Positions 17,576-26,068 of a stretch of 64,000 nt of DNA are shown piece by piece. Position numbers and translations under genes: made by a program. This stretch comes from Novosphingobium chloroacetimidivorans. GTDB taxonomy: Bacteria; Pseudomonadota; Alphaproteobacteria; Sphingomonadales; Sphingomonadaceae. The stretch is taken from assembly GCF_014204535.1 (NCBI RefSeq), contig NZ_JACHLR010000004.1:248001-312000 (forward strand), in the 5' to 3' direction. How positions within the stretch are numbered: position 1 is the first letter of the stretch; every line of letters begins with the position of its first letter. The notes beneath the pieces were generated by a model. That model searched no databases, was not told the DNA's origin, and was given only the letters and a program-made list of their open reading frames with translations.

Positions 17576-19831
17576 GTGGCGTCGCGCCGCGGCGTCCTGA
17601 TCGGCGGACTTGCGGGCGGTGCGCTCGCGGTCGGCTACATGCTGCGCCCTCGTCGCTACGCGCTGCCGCTGACGCCGGGCAAGGACGAAGTCGCCTTTGA
17701 TGCCTGGATCAAGCTTGCGGCCGATGGCGTGGTCACCGTCGCGGTGCCACAGGTCGAGATGGGGCAGGGCGTCACCACTCTGATCCCGCAAGTCGCGGCG
17801 CAGGAGTTGGGTGCCGACTGGCGCCAGGTCGCGGTGGAGCCGGCGCCGATCAGCCCGCTTTACGCCAACGTCCCGCTTGCCGCGCAGTGGGCGGAGCTGA
17901 CCATGCCCGCCACCCCCGACTGGCTCATCGGCGAGGATGGAGCGTGGGTCCGTCGCTGGGCGCAGGATCATGCTTTCACGATCACCGCCGATGGCACCGC
18001 ACTCGCCGCGTACGAGGCGCAGGTGCGCAACGCCGCGGCCTCGTTGCGGGCGCTGCTGTGCATGGCCGCCGCGAGCCGGTGGGGCGTCGCCTGGCAGGAA
18101 TGCGGCACTGCCAAGGGCTTCGTGGTGCATGAAGCCAAGCGCCTGCCCTTCGGTCCGCTCGCCAGCCTGGCCGCTCGGTTCGACCCGCCGGGCACGCCGC
18201 CGTTGCGTGCCGAACCGCCGGGTGAGAACCCGGACGACTTGCCTGCCGGCTCGCCGCTGAACTTCCCCCGCCTGGACCTGCCCGCCAAAGTCGACGGCAG
18301 CTTCGTCTTCGCCGGCGACGTGCGCCTGCCCGGCATGGTCTATGCCTCGATCCGCCACGGTCCGATCGGCGCGTCCACCCTGGCCGGCTACGACAAGGAC
18401 GCCGCGAACAGCGTGCGCGGCCTCGTCACCTTGGTGCGCAACCCCGGCTGGATTGCTGCCGTCGCCACCAACTGGTGGGCCGCCGACACCGCATTGACCC
18501 GCATGGACGCGCGCTTCGCTGCCACGAACCGCGCCGACAGCAGCGCGATCGACGCGGCGATGGACAAGGCCATGCAGAGCGGTACGGCCACCCGCATCCA
18601 CAGCCTTGGCGATCCCGACAGCTACTTGTCCGGCCGCCTGCCGCTGCAACTGCGCTACGAAGTCGCGCCTGCGCTCCACGCGACGGTCGAGACCGCAAGC
18701 GCCACGGCCCACTTCCACGACGGACGGCTCGAGCTTTGGGTCGGCACCCAGGCGCCGCAAGCCGCGCGCGAGGCCGCGGCGCGCGCGTTGGGCATCGATC
18801 CGCTGGCGGTGACGCTCTACCCCATGCCGCTCGGCGGCAGCTTCGACCGGCGTCTCGAGAACGACCACGCGGTCGAGGCAGCGCTGATCGCCAGGGCCTG
18901 CGGGCGCCCGGTCCAGCTGATGTGGTCGCGCAAGCAGGAGCATATGGCCGCACGCCCGCGCCCGCCGGTGGTGGCGGTGCTCGGCGCCAACGTGGATCCC
19001 GCCGGGCGCATAGGGGGCTTGCGCGCCCGGATCGCCGCGCCACCTGCAGCCAGGGAGTTCGGCCGCCGTCTGCTCCACGGCGATGCGCCGTTTGCCGCCA
19101 TCGCGGCAGTGGCGGGGGAAACCGACGCCATGGTCCTCGCCGGCGCCGTGCCGCCTTATGCGATCGAGCACGTCGCGATCGATCACGTGCCCGCGCAAGT
19201 GCCGCTCCCCAGCGGACGCATGCGTGGCAATGCCGATGGCTACACCGCCTTCTTCACCGAATCGTTCGTGGACGAACTGGCGCATCGTGCCGGGCGAGAG
19301 CCGCTCGGATACCGCATGGCCATGCTGGGCAACGATCCACGCCTTGCCGAATGCCTCCAGCGCGTGGCTGCGCTCTCAGGTTGGGGCGGCGGGGGAGACA
19401 ACAGCGGCCAGGGCATCGCCTGCCATGTGATCGGCGCTGGCCGCATCGCCGTCGTCGCAAGCGCCCGGCGCGATGCCGATGGCGTGCGCGTCGACAAGCT
19501 GAGCGCGGTCGCCGACATCGGCCGCATCGTCAATGTCGACATCGCGCGCCAGCAGATCGAGGGCGGGCTGGTGTTCGGCCTCGGCCTCGCGCTGGGCTGC
19601 AGCACGGCCTATGAAGACGGCTTGCCGGTGACCGGACGGCTGGCATCCATGAGCCTGCCGGTGCTGGCGGACTGTCCCACTATCGAGGTCGCCTTCGTCA
19701 AGAGTGCTGCCGAACCGGCCGATCCTGGCGAGCTTGGAGTGGCCGCAGTCGCGCCGGCGGTGGCCAATGCGCTGTTCTCGGCAACCGGGTTGCGGCTGAG
19801 GCAGTTACCCCTTCTTTCGGAGGATGTGTGA
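17576..19831 (+). CDS. Xanthine dehydrogenase-family molybdopterin-binding subunit (IorB-like)
   Basis: A 751-residue molybdenum-cofactor subunit of the aldehyde oxidase/isoquinoline 1-oxidoreductase type. A GTG start gives a twin-arginine signal (SRRGVLIGGLAGGALAVGYM), so the folded protein is probably exported. VEMGQGVTTLIPQ is a conserved cofactor-binding segment. The C-terminal GELGVAAVAPAVANAL carries the likely catalytic glutamate E719. The usual 2Fe-2S partner subunit is not adjacent. The gene overlaps hemH by four bases. The substrate cannot be inferred. Confidence 0.82.
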   Translation: MASRRGVLIGGLAGGALAVGYMLRPRRYALPLTPGKDEVAFDAWIKLAADGVVTVAVPQVEMGQGVTTLIPQVAAQELGADWRQVAVEPAPISPLYANVPLAAQWAELTMPATPDWLIGEDGAWVRRWAQDHAFTITADGTALAAYEAQVRNAAASLRALLCMAAASRWGVAWQECGTAKGFVVHEAKRLPFGPLASLAARFDPPGTPPLRAEPPGENPDDLPAGSPLNFPRLDLPAKVDGSFVFAGDVRLPGMVYASIRHGPIGASTLAGYDKDAANSVRGLVTLVRNPGWIAAVATNWWAADTALTRMDARFAATNRADSSAIDAAMDKAMQSGTATRIHSLGDPDSYLSGRLPLQLRYEVAPALHATVETASATAHFHDGRLELWVGTQAPQAAREAAARALGIDPLAVTLYPMPLGGSFDRRLENDHAVEAALIARACGRPVQLMWSRKQEHMAARPRPPVVAVLGANVDPAGRIGGLRARIAAPPAAREFGRRLLHGDAPFAAIAAVAGETDAMVLAGAVPPYAIEHVAIDHVPAQVPLPSGRMRGNADGYTAFFTESFVDELAHRAGREPLGYRMAMLGNDPRLAECLQRVAALSGWGGGGDNSGQGIACHVIGAGRIAVVASARRDADGVRVDKLSAVADIGRIVNVDIARQQIEGGLVFGLGLALGCSTAYEDGLPVTGRLASMSLPVLADCPTIEVAFVKSAAEPADPGELGVAAVAPAVANALFSATGLRLRQLPLLSEDV

Positions 19832-20841
19832 CAAGGCCCCCTGATCACCCTCGCGTCGCTTATGGACGCGTCGGCGTGCTGCTCGTGAACTTGGGCACGC
19901 CTGACGATGCGAGCCCTGCTGCCGTTCGCCGCTACCTCGCCGAGTTCCTCAGCGACCCGCGCGTCGTCGAGATCCCGCGAGCCTTGTGGCGACCGATCCT
20001 GCATGGCGTGATTCTGCGCACCCGTCCGCGCAAGTCCGCCCATGCCTACTCCCAGGTCTGGGGCGAGGACGGATCGCCACTGGCCGCGATCACCGCGCGC
20101 CAGGCGCGTGCCCTGCGCGAGCGCATCGGCGATGGGGTGATCGTCGACTGGGCCATGCGCTACGGCAAGCCGGCTTTCGGCGATCGCTTCGCCGCGCTTC
20201 AGGCGCAAGGTTGCGACCGCATCCTGGTGGCGCCGCTCTACCCGCAGTATTCGGCCGCCACCAATGCGTCGGTGATGGATGCCTTGTGCAAGGCGCTGGG
20301 CAAGATGCGCTGGCAACCCGCGTTGCGGACGCTGCCGCCCTACTACGACGATCCGGGCTACATCGCGGCACTGTCGGACGATCTCGGCGCCCAGATCGAG
20401 GCGCTGGCCTTCCAGCCCGAGACGCTGCTGCTGTCCTTCCACGGCATGCCCGAGCGTACTCTGCATTTGGGCGACCCGTACTACTGCCATTGCCAGAAGA
20501 CGGCTCGGTTGCTGGCCGCGTCGCTTGGCGGCCGGTTTCCAGATTTGCGCATCGTCACCACCTTCCAGTCGCGCTTCGGCCGTGCCAAGTGGCTGGAGCC
20601 GGCGACCGACACGGTCTTGGAGAGCGAGGCGCGGGGCGGAACCCGCCGCCTCGTCGTGGCCGCGCCCGGGTTCTCGGCCGATTGCCTCGAGACGCTGGAG
20701 GAACTGGCGATCCGTGGGCGGGACAGCTTTCTGGGCGCCGGTGGCAGCGAGTATGCGACGCTCACCTGCCTCAACGACGGCGAGCACGGCATGGCGATGA
20801 TCGAGCAGCTGATTCGCCGGGAGCTTTCCGGCTGGGCGTGA
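19828..20841 (+). CDS. hemH: Ferrochelatase HemH
   Basis: A 337-residue ferrochelatase, which inserts iron into protoporphyrin IX in the last step of haem synthesis. Family blocks include VGVLLVNLGTPDDASPAAVR near the N-terminus, the catalytic-histidine region LLSFHGMPERTLHLGDPYYC and PGFSADCLETLEEL near the end. The GTG start overlaps the preceding stop codon by four bases, which indicates translational coupling with the molybdo-enzyme gene. Confidence 0.94.
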   Translation: MTRPPDHPRVAYGRVGVLLVNLGTPDDASPAAVRRYLAEFLSDPRVVEIPRALWRPILHGVILRTRPRKSAHAYSQVWGEDGSPLAAITARQARALRERIGDGVIVDWAMRYGKPAFGDRFAALQAQGCDRILVAPLYPQYSAATNASVMDALCKALGKMRWQPALRTLPPYYDDPGYIAALSDDLGAQIEALAFQPETLLLSFHGMPERTLHLGDPYYCHCQKTARLLAASLGGRFPDLRIVTTFQSRFGRAKWLEPATDTVLESEARGGTRRLVVAAPGFSADCLETLEELAIRGRDSFLGAGGSEYATLTCLNDGEHGMAMIEQLIRRELSGWA

Positions 20842-20938
20842 CGGCACGGTGCGTGGCCGCCAAGCGATAGAACATTGGCTTTGCGTGCAAGCACTTGATC
20901 CATGCGGACGTATGTCTCGCTTTGGTTCACATCCATTC

Positions 20939-20976
20939 TTGACATATACTCTGTTCGTTCCGTAATTGTTCTTACG
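20939..20976 (+). promoter_or_regulatory. Possible promoter and operator for the downstream winged-helix regulator
   Basis: A consensus -35 box TTGACA (20939-20944) stands ahead of a weak -10 region near 20962. It overlaps an inverted repeat CGTAA-N6-TTACG at 20961-20976, about 27 bases before the start of the regulator gene. An inverted repeat in that place fits autoregulation by a dimeric winged-helix protein. The -10 match is poor, so only the arrangement supports the call. Confidence 0.35.
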
Positions 20977-21002
20977 TAATCCCACTAGGATGAGAACACG
21001 CG

Positions 21003-21989
21003 ATGACCAGAGCCGATTGTTCGCTAGCCCAGGATTGGACCTACGGAGCCACTGAGGACGAAGTCAGCGGGCTGGCTCCGACACTGTCGATCTATGCCGA
21101 TCGCTCTCGCATTCGCGGCATGCTGAGCGAAGACGCCGCCGCGGCCGGCCTGCGGGTCAGCGTCGTGGGCGATCTGGCGGCGCTGATCACGGGCGAGGCC
21201 CGACCGCTCGGCGATGTGGTGATGGTCGATTGCCCTGTGGCCGATGGCCAGACCCTTGCTGCGCTCAGCCGGCTGGACGTGCGCGCCGGCCGGACCGGCA
21301 CCCGGCTGATCGTCTCCACCGTGGTCGACGCGCTGGAAGATGTTTTCGGCTGCCTGGATCAGAGCGGGGCGCAGATTCTGGTCGATCCCGACCGTGCCGA
21401 TCGGGTGATCGCGCTGGGCCATGTCCTGGCGCAGTTCCCCTCTTCGCGCCTGCGCGAACTGTCCGAGGACGAGCGCCACCTCCTGATGCGCCTGACCGAG
21501 CAGGTCGGCCAGATCGCCGGCCGGATCGAGCGCCTGGCGCCCACCGACCAGGCTGCCGCCCAGGCGCTTGCGGCCGTGCCCGGATCGGCGGCCCGCTCGG
21601 TCGAGGCGGAGGAGGGCCGCGCCACGCGCGCGCTGCGCCCGCCGCTACCCGATCCGCGGCTTGTGCGCCGGATCATCCGCCACCGCCAGCTGCGCGCGCG
21701 GCACTTCGATGCGCAGCTGTTCGCCGATCCGGCCTGGGACATGCTGCTCGATCTCACCGCCGCCCGGGCCGAGCACCGCCGCGTGTCGGTCACGTCGCTG
21801 TGTATCGCTTCGGGCGTGCCGCCGACGACGGCGCTGCGCTGGATCGGTCAGATGGTGGAGCAGGGTCTGTTCGCCCGTGTCGGCGATCAGACGGACCGCC
21901 GCCGTGCCTTCATCGAGCTGAGCGACCGCTGTGCCGACGCCATGGCCCGCTATTTCGCGGAGATCGGCACCACCACGGCCTTGGTCTGA
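21003..21989 (+). CDS. Two-part regulator: divergent receiver-like N-terminus plus MarR-type winged helix
   Basis: A 328-residue protein I cannot assign to a named gene. The first 150 residues alternate strands and helices like a response-regulator receiver (PTLSIYADRSRIRGMLSEDA, DVVMVDCPVADGQTL), but the acidic pocket and the terminal lysine are not clear. A helical linker with a heptad-like pattern follows (about 155-190). The C-terminal 110 residues are a MarR-like winged helix (VTSLCIASGVPPTTALRWIGQMVEQGLFARVGDQTDRRR). The context gives no target; an inverted repeat in its own upstream region may be its operator. Confidence 0.7.
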   Translation: MTRADCSLAQDWTYGATEDEVSGLAPTLSIYADRSRIRGMLSEDAAAAGLRVSVVGDLAALITGEARPLGDVVMVDCPVADGQTLAALSRLDVRAGRTGTRLIVSTVVDALEDVFGCLDQSGAQILVDPDRADRVIALGHVLAQFPSSRLRELSEDERHLLMRLTEQVGQIAGRIERLAPTDQAAAQALAAVPGSAARSVEAEEGRATRALRPPLPDPRLVRRIIRHRQLRARHFDAQLFADPAWDMLLDLTAARAEHRRVSVTSLCIASGVPPTTALRWIGQMVEQGLFARVGDQTDRRRAFIELSDRCADAMARYFAEIGTTTALV

Positions 21990-22112
21990 TCCAGTCCATC
22001 GGTCTCGACCGATCCGGTCGACAAGCTTGATGCCGGCGCGAGCGGACGGTTGACCCCAAGTTGCTCCATCGCCATAGCGCCTTTCACAGGCGCAACACTG
22101 CGGTGGCGGCGC

Positions 22113-22188
22113 GGGCGGTTAGCTCAGTTGGTAGAGCATCTCGTTTACACCGAGAGGGTCGGGGGTTCGAGCCCCTCACCGCCCACCA
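22113..22188 (+). tRNA. tRNA-Val (anticodon UAC)
   Basis: A 76-base cloverleaf. The 7-bp acceptor stem GGGCGGT pairs with ACCGCCC, followed by an encoded ACCA end. The D-loop has AGCTCAGTTGGTAGAGC, the anticodon loop has TTTACAC with anticodon TAC, and the T-loop is GGTTCGAGCCCC. All stems pair fully. Confidence 0.97.
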
Positions 22189-22588
22189 TTCTACCTTTGC
22201 TGGCAACTGGCTTGGCCGAGGTGCATCTTGGCAATCCGCGCATGTATAGCCATGGCCGTTGGTTGACATCTGGTGCAGTCAACCCGCGTCAAGGCGGGTC
22301 GGACGAAACATCGACATACGCCGGTCGAAGACGCCCAGGCGAGACATGATGCATATCTGTTCGTTGAAAGTTCGGTTCGCGTCCATGGATTGAGAGGCGG
22401 CATAGCCACGCCCGATCGCACCTCTTGTTCCTGATCGTCACTCGGTTCGGGATCTGGCTTTATCTCGCGTGATCCGGAGACGCTGCCAGGCAATTCCGGC
22501 GCGGTCTGGCGGCTGATATGGCGATCAGCTTGGCCAGTGCCGTGCACTGCATTACGGTTGGCGCCGCATTCTTACTGGAACAAGCATC
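22189..22588. other. 400-base stretch without a supported gene
   Basis: Between tRNA-Val and the small lipoprotein gene I see no convincing coding frame. The longest minus-strand frame (22191-22547) has no recognisable domain and no good start. There is a short inverted repeat CCCGCGTCAAGGCGGG at about 22286. The promoter of the lipoprotein gene must lie here, but I cannot pick it out. Confidence 0.5.
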
Positions 22589-22714
22589 ATGGCCCGTCAT
22601 CTTTTCGCCCTCGCACTTGTCGCGGGAAGTCTCGCCTTGGCAGGCTGCAACACCGTTCGTGGCTTCGGCAAAGACCTTGGTTCAGCTGGAGCAGCGCTGG
22701 AGACCGTCGATTAG
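22589..22714 (+). CDS. Entericidin-like small lipoprotein
   Basis: A 41-residue frame from an ATG at 22589. It encodes a signal sequence and lipobox (LFALALVAGSLALAGC, cysteine 20), then NTVRGFGKDLGSAGAALETVD. This short Gly-rich tail after a lipidated cysteine matches the entericidin A/B family of membrane-associated lipoproteins, linked to stress or stationary phase. Its stop codon overlaps the stop of the convergent gene. Confidence 0.75.
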   Translation: MARHLFALALVAGSLALAGCNTVRGFGKDLGSAGAALETVD

Positions 22715-23001
22715 CCCGACAAGGCGGTGTCGATCATGAAGCGCCATGTATCTGCCGCGTCACTGGCGAATGCGGCTTCCGACTCTTCGACGTGCACGTT
22801 CCTGACGATTTCGGCGCCGGCCTCCTTCATCTCGCTACTCGGCTCGCGAACCGCCTGAAGAACGGCACGCACATGGGGGAGAAATCGCTCCCAATCCGCT
22901 TCCTCCCGCGAAGCGTCGCTGCTCGACATGATATCTTTGGTTCTCATCGCTTGGTCTGAAATGTCCCAGAGTGCCCGCGCTGCCCGTTCGAGTGGTGTCA
23001 T
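22711..23001 (-). CDS. Small hypothetical protein of a type common in alphaproteobacterial prophages
   Basis: A 96-residue protein from ATG 23001, with AAGGA seven bases upstream. It starts MTPLERAARALWDISD and includes WERFLPHVRAVLQAVREPS. The pattern of an ERAARAL start, then LPxVRAVLxAxREPS, resembles small uncharacterised proteins often seen in sphingomonad prophage regions. No function is known. It ends in the stop codon of the convergent lipoprotein gene. No integrase or other phage gene is nearby. Confidence 0.65.
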   Translation of the reverse strand: MTPLERAARALWDISDQAMRTKDIMSSSDASREEADWERFLPHVRAVLQAVREPSSEMKEAGAEIVRNVHVEESEAAFASDAADTWRFMIDTALSG

Positions 23002-23446
23002 CCGAGATCCTTTCGCATGTCGATGTGCGACTGCCGGCATGAGCCGCAGCAAGCGCGCTGTCGAGAAGGATGCTTGCGGGAGGCCTTCGAGCCGGGGGAT
23101 CGAGCCAGGAGGATCGAGCCATCCACCGGCTCACCGCTCGGCCTGCAGACCGAAGGATAATTGAGCCCGTTGTCCATCGCCGGTAGCCAAAGCCGGGGGC
23201 GGTATCTTGAGGCCATCTGCCTTGCGGTGAGGCATTCGACGTGGCGAGCTGCATCCAGACCTCAGCGGCTCGCAGACCGGATTTCGAATGCGGCCACCAC
23301 CTCAAGGAGGCGAGCACCGCTTGGAACAGACTGGCCCGGATCGGCCGAACTGGGAGCGAGCGTTCAATCCGGCGCCGGCATCTCTGCTCCCGACCAAGCG
23401 GCGACCGCACCCCGCCCTATCGCGCGCCGAAGCATGCCGGGTCGGC
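23002..23446. other. 445-base stretch without a supported gene
   Basis: Several overlapping open frames exist on both strands, but none has a plausible start, family resemblance or consistent codon use. I see only short degenerate GA-rich repeats near 23090-23120. It separates the small phage-type gene from the flagellar-linked regulator. Confidence 0.5.
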
Positions 23447-24049
23447 TCAATTCACCAGCGCGGCTTCGATCGCGATGCGGATTGCCTCGGAGGTGTGGTT
23501 GGCGCCCAGCTTGTTGAGCATGTTGGCCCGGTGAATCTCCACCGTGCGCGGGCTGATGGAGAGCTTTTCTCCGATCAGGCGGTTGGAGAGGCCGCTGGCG
23601 ACGCCGTCCAGCACCTCGCGCTCGCGCTTGGTGAGACGGTCGAGGCGCGAGCGGGCCATGACCTCGCGCACCTTGGTGTTGCCGGCGCCCTCCGATTTTT
23701 CGATCGCCCGGGCGAGCGCGTCGTTCAGGTCCTCGGCGCCGATCGGCCAGGCCACATAGTCCACCGCTCCGTCCAGCACGGCCTGGACGATCTGGCGCGG
23801 CGAGGGCTCTTCGCAGAAGGCGATGATCGGATACCATTCGCCATCGATGGCCATCTTCTCGATCAGGTCGGGGATGGTGCCGGCTTCGTCATGGATCATG
23901 ATCACGCCCGAGCGGGGCCAGGCCATGGCCAATTCGTCGATGTTCTCGAAAGGCTCGACGTGGATACTGCTGGCCGCCAATGCGTGACTGATCGAGGCGC
24001 GGCGGCGCGTGTCGCGGTCGATCAGGATGAGATTGGAAACGTGTTCCAC
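23447..24049 (-). CDS. FixJ-like response regulator with atypical receiver
   Basis: A 200-residue protein with an N-terminal receiver fold (about 5-120) and a C-terminal LuxR/FixJ HTH (about 137-200; LTKREREVLDGVASGLSN and SPRTVEIHRANMLNKLG). Asp54 (IMIHDEAG) is at the usual phosphorylation position. The near-invariant lysine before proline in strand 5 is replaced by tryptophan (VAWPIG, residue 101), so phosphorylation may not switch it normally. The start is a GTG with AGGGG nine bases upstream. It lies downstream of fliS and probably regulates flagellar or related genes. Confidence 0.82.
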   Translation of the reverse strand: MEHVSNLILIDRDTRRRASISHALAASSIHVEPFENIDELAMAWPRSGVIMIHDEAGTIPDLIEKMAIDGEWYPIIAFCEEPSPRQIVQAVLDGAVDYVAWPIGAEDLNDALARAIEKSEGAGNTKVREVMARSRLDRLTKREREVLDGVASGLSNRLIGEKLSISPRTVEIHRANMLNKLGANHTSEAIRIAIEAALVN

Positions 24050-24057
24050 CAGCAGTG

Positions 24058-24080
24058 CCCCTAAAGGATTGTCCTAGGGG
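24058..24080 (-). promoter_or_regulatory. Hairpin that buries the ribosome-binding site of the FixJ-like gene
   Basis: Read on the transcript strand, CCCCTA (24080-24075 region) pairs with TAGGGG, and an inner GGA pairs with TCC around a CAA loop, with a two-base bulge. The right arm contains AGGGG, the Shine-Dalgarno sequence of the GTG start at 24049. The hairpin could block translation or serve as a DNA operator. Confidence 0.45.
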
Positions 24081-24207
24081 ATTATTCCGGACTTTTGCCG
24101 GCAGTGGGTGGATGATCCGATCCGTTTCCGAGGTAGGCTGGGCACGGCGCGGCGAACGCCGTTGAAATCGGGGGGCTGCGTAGAAACCGAAACGGGAGAT
24201 TAACGGC

Positions 24208-24579
24208 TCAGCCGCCCCGCAGCGCACGCCCGATATCGACGAAATCGGCCCGCAATGTGGCGATCCGAGCCGAGTCGAAGTCGGTCGCGCAATCCAGGAT
24301 CGTGCGCCGTGCCGCTTCATACATGTGGCGCAGGGCCGCGGCGACGCCGTCCTCGCCGCTAACGCCCAGCTGCAAGGCCGTGACCGCGGTGAGCGCGCGC
24401 GTCAGCGAACGGCTCTTGAGGTGGTTGTCGCCGGCCTCGGCCGCGTGGATCGCGGTGCCGAGCGCGCCGATCAGATGCTCGATGCACAAGTGCACGAGGT
24501 CGGCGGGCCGCGACGCGGCGACGCGGGCGTCGAAGTCGACGCGGCGATAGGCCTCTTGGGGGGAACGCATCGCCAGCAT
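24208..24579 (-). CDS. fliS: Flagellar export chaperone FliS
   Basis: A 123-residue, mainly helical FliS-like protein (YRRVDFDARVAASRPADLVHLCIEHLIGAL). FliS binds the C-terminus of flagellin in the cytoplasm and keeps it unpolymerised until export. It starts just inside the end of the fliD transcript unit, the normal fliD-fliS order. A second ATG three codons in is also possible. Confidence 0.85.
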   Translation of the reverse strand: MLAMRSPQEAYRRVDFDARVAASRPADLVHLCIEHLIGALGTAIHAAEAGDNHLKSRSLTRALTAVTALQLGVSGEDGVAAALRHMYEAARRTILDCATDFDSARIATLRADFVDIGRALRGG

Positions 24580-24580
24580 G

Positions 24581-26038
24581 TCAGCTATCCGACTTGTTCC
24601 ACGCCGCGATCTGGTTCTGGATGAACGAGAGCGTCGACTGGGAAGCGGAGATGCGGCTGTCGGATACGGCGAAGCGCGCAGTCAGGTTCGCGCGCAGCGT
24701 TTCCTGCTTTTCGGCGACCGTGGTCTGGTCTTCCTTCACCTGGCTCAGCTGCTTGGTGAAGCGCGTGATCGAGCCGCCGAGCGAGCCGGGATCGCTGGCG
24801 GCCGTGGCATTGCGGTAGAGCTTGTCGACCGTCGCGTAGACGCCATAGAGCCCGGTCGTGAACATCGACGCGACCCCGTCCGGGTCCTTCGCCAGCGTTG
24901 CCTTGAGGCGATTGGTGTCGAGCACGAACGTACCGTCGCGCTGGGTCGAAAGGCCGAGATCGGCCAGGGTCTTCGCCGCACCCGTGGCGTTGGGCATCAC
25001 GGTCGAGCCCGCCAGCTGGCCGAACGCCTTCTTCAGCGCGCGTGCGCCGCTGTCCGCGCGCAGATCGCCGGAGGTCGGGTCGGTGGCGGCATTGAGGGCG
25101 GATGCGATCTCGTTCAGCGCGCCGGTGAGGTCGTTCATGGTCGTGCTGAGCGCGGCAGAGGTGTCGGTGAAGGTCACGGTGGTCGGCACAGGCGGTGTGC
25201 CGGTGCTCACCGCCGTCAGCTTCAGCGTGACGCCGGGGATGGCTTCGGACACGGTGTTGGAGGTGGACGTGCGGACAAGCCCATCGACCTTGAAGCTCGC
25301 GTCGCCGGCGTTGGCGATCAGTCGGTCAGTGGTTGGCGAGGTCGCCGGGTCCCAGGCCAATTTGCCCAAGCCACTGGTGTCGGCTTCGATCTTGAAGCCG
25401 TTGGCAGCTCCTTCCGCGCCCTTGAACACCAGCTGCGCGCCGGCGCTGGTCTGCGCGACATAGGCAGTGACGCCGGTCTTCTGCGCGTTGACGGCGTTGG
25501 CGACATCGTTGAGCGTGGCGTTCGCGGCAATCGGGATCGCGATACCGACGCGCTTGGGATCGGCATCGGGGGCGAAGTTCGTCCCGCTGATCGTTCCAAA
25601 GCTGAGCTTCAGGGTTCCGGGGCCGACGACGTCGGTCGTCGCGGTCGGGCTGGTGTAGGCTGCGCTTGCGAGCGTCTGGCTCTTGGCCAGCGTGGTCACT
25701 TCGAGCGAGTAGGAGCCGGACGGCGTGCGCGTGCCCGAGAGGGCGCCGCTGGCGACACTCGCGCCGCTGAACTGCGGCTGGGGCGACAGGCCGCCGGTGC
25801 GGACCAGATCGCCGACCGAGGTCGAGAAGTTGAGCAGCATCGCCTTCATGTTCGATGCGGCCGAGATCTGCGCGGTCAGCGTCTCCGACTTGGCGGTGAG
25901 CCGATCGACCTTGCTGGCGAACTGCGCGTTGGCGAGGTTGGTCGCCAGTGCCGCCATGTCGATGCCGCTGCCGGCGCCGAGCTGGCTGACGAGCGATTGC
26001 GTGGCGCTCGTCGATGTCGTCGAGGTGGTCGTCGTCAT
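24581..26038 (-). CDS. fliD: Flagellar filament capping protein FliD
   Basis: A 485-residue HAP2 cap protein, which sits on the filament tip and helps flagellin fold in. The N-terminal domain (SLVSQLGAGSGIDMAALATNLANAQFASKVDRL) and the C-terminal coiled coil (ITRFTKQLSQVKEDQTTVAEKQ) are typical. The middle is Thr/Ala-rich. It follows flhB by 30 bases and precedes fliS. Confidence 0.94.
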   Translation of the reverse strand: MTTTTSTTSTSATQSLVSQLGAGSGIDMAALATNLANAQFASKVDRLTAKSETLTAQISAASNMKAMLLNFSTSVGDLVRTGGLSPQPQFSGASVASGALSGTRTPSGSYSLEVTTLAKSQTLASAAYTSPTATTDVVGPGTLKLSFGTISGTNFAPDADPKRVGIAIPIAANATLNDVANAVNAQKTGVTAYVAQTSAGAQLVFKGAEGAANGFKIEADTSGLGKLAWDPATSPTTDRLIANAGDASFKVDGLVRTSTSNTVSEAIPGVTLKLTAVSTGTPPVPTTVTFTDTSAALSTTMNDLTGALNEIASALNAATDPTSGDLRADSGARALKKAFGQLAGSTVMPNATGAAKTLADLGLSTQRDGTFVLDTNRLKATLAKDPDGVASMFTTGLYGVYATVDKLYRNATAASDPGSLGGSITRFTKQLSQVKEDQTTVAEKQETLRANLTARFAVSDSRISASQSTLSFIQNQIAAWNKSDS

Positions 26039-26068
26039 GACGTTAAGAACGGCCGCGGGGCACGGGCG

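Noticed and set aside
22191-22547. Minus-strand 118-codon frame after the tRNA
   Set aside because: No recognisable family, no ribosome site, and it begins and ends in arbitrary positions.
22113-23001. tRNA-Val as a prophage or island attachment site
   Set aside because: No integrase and no repeated tRNA 3' end are visible; one small phage-type gene is not enough.
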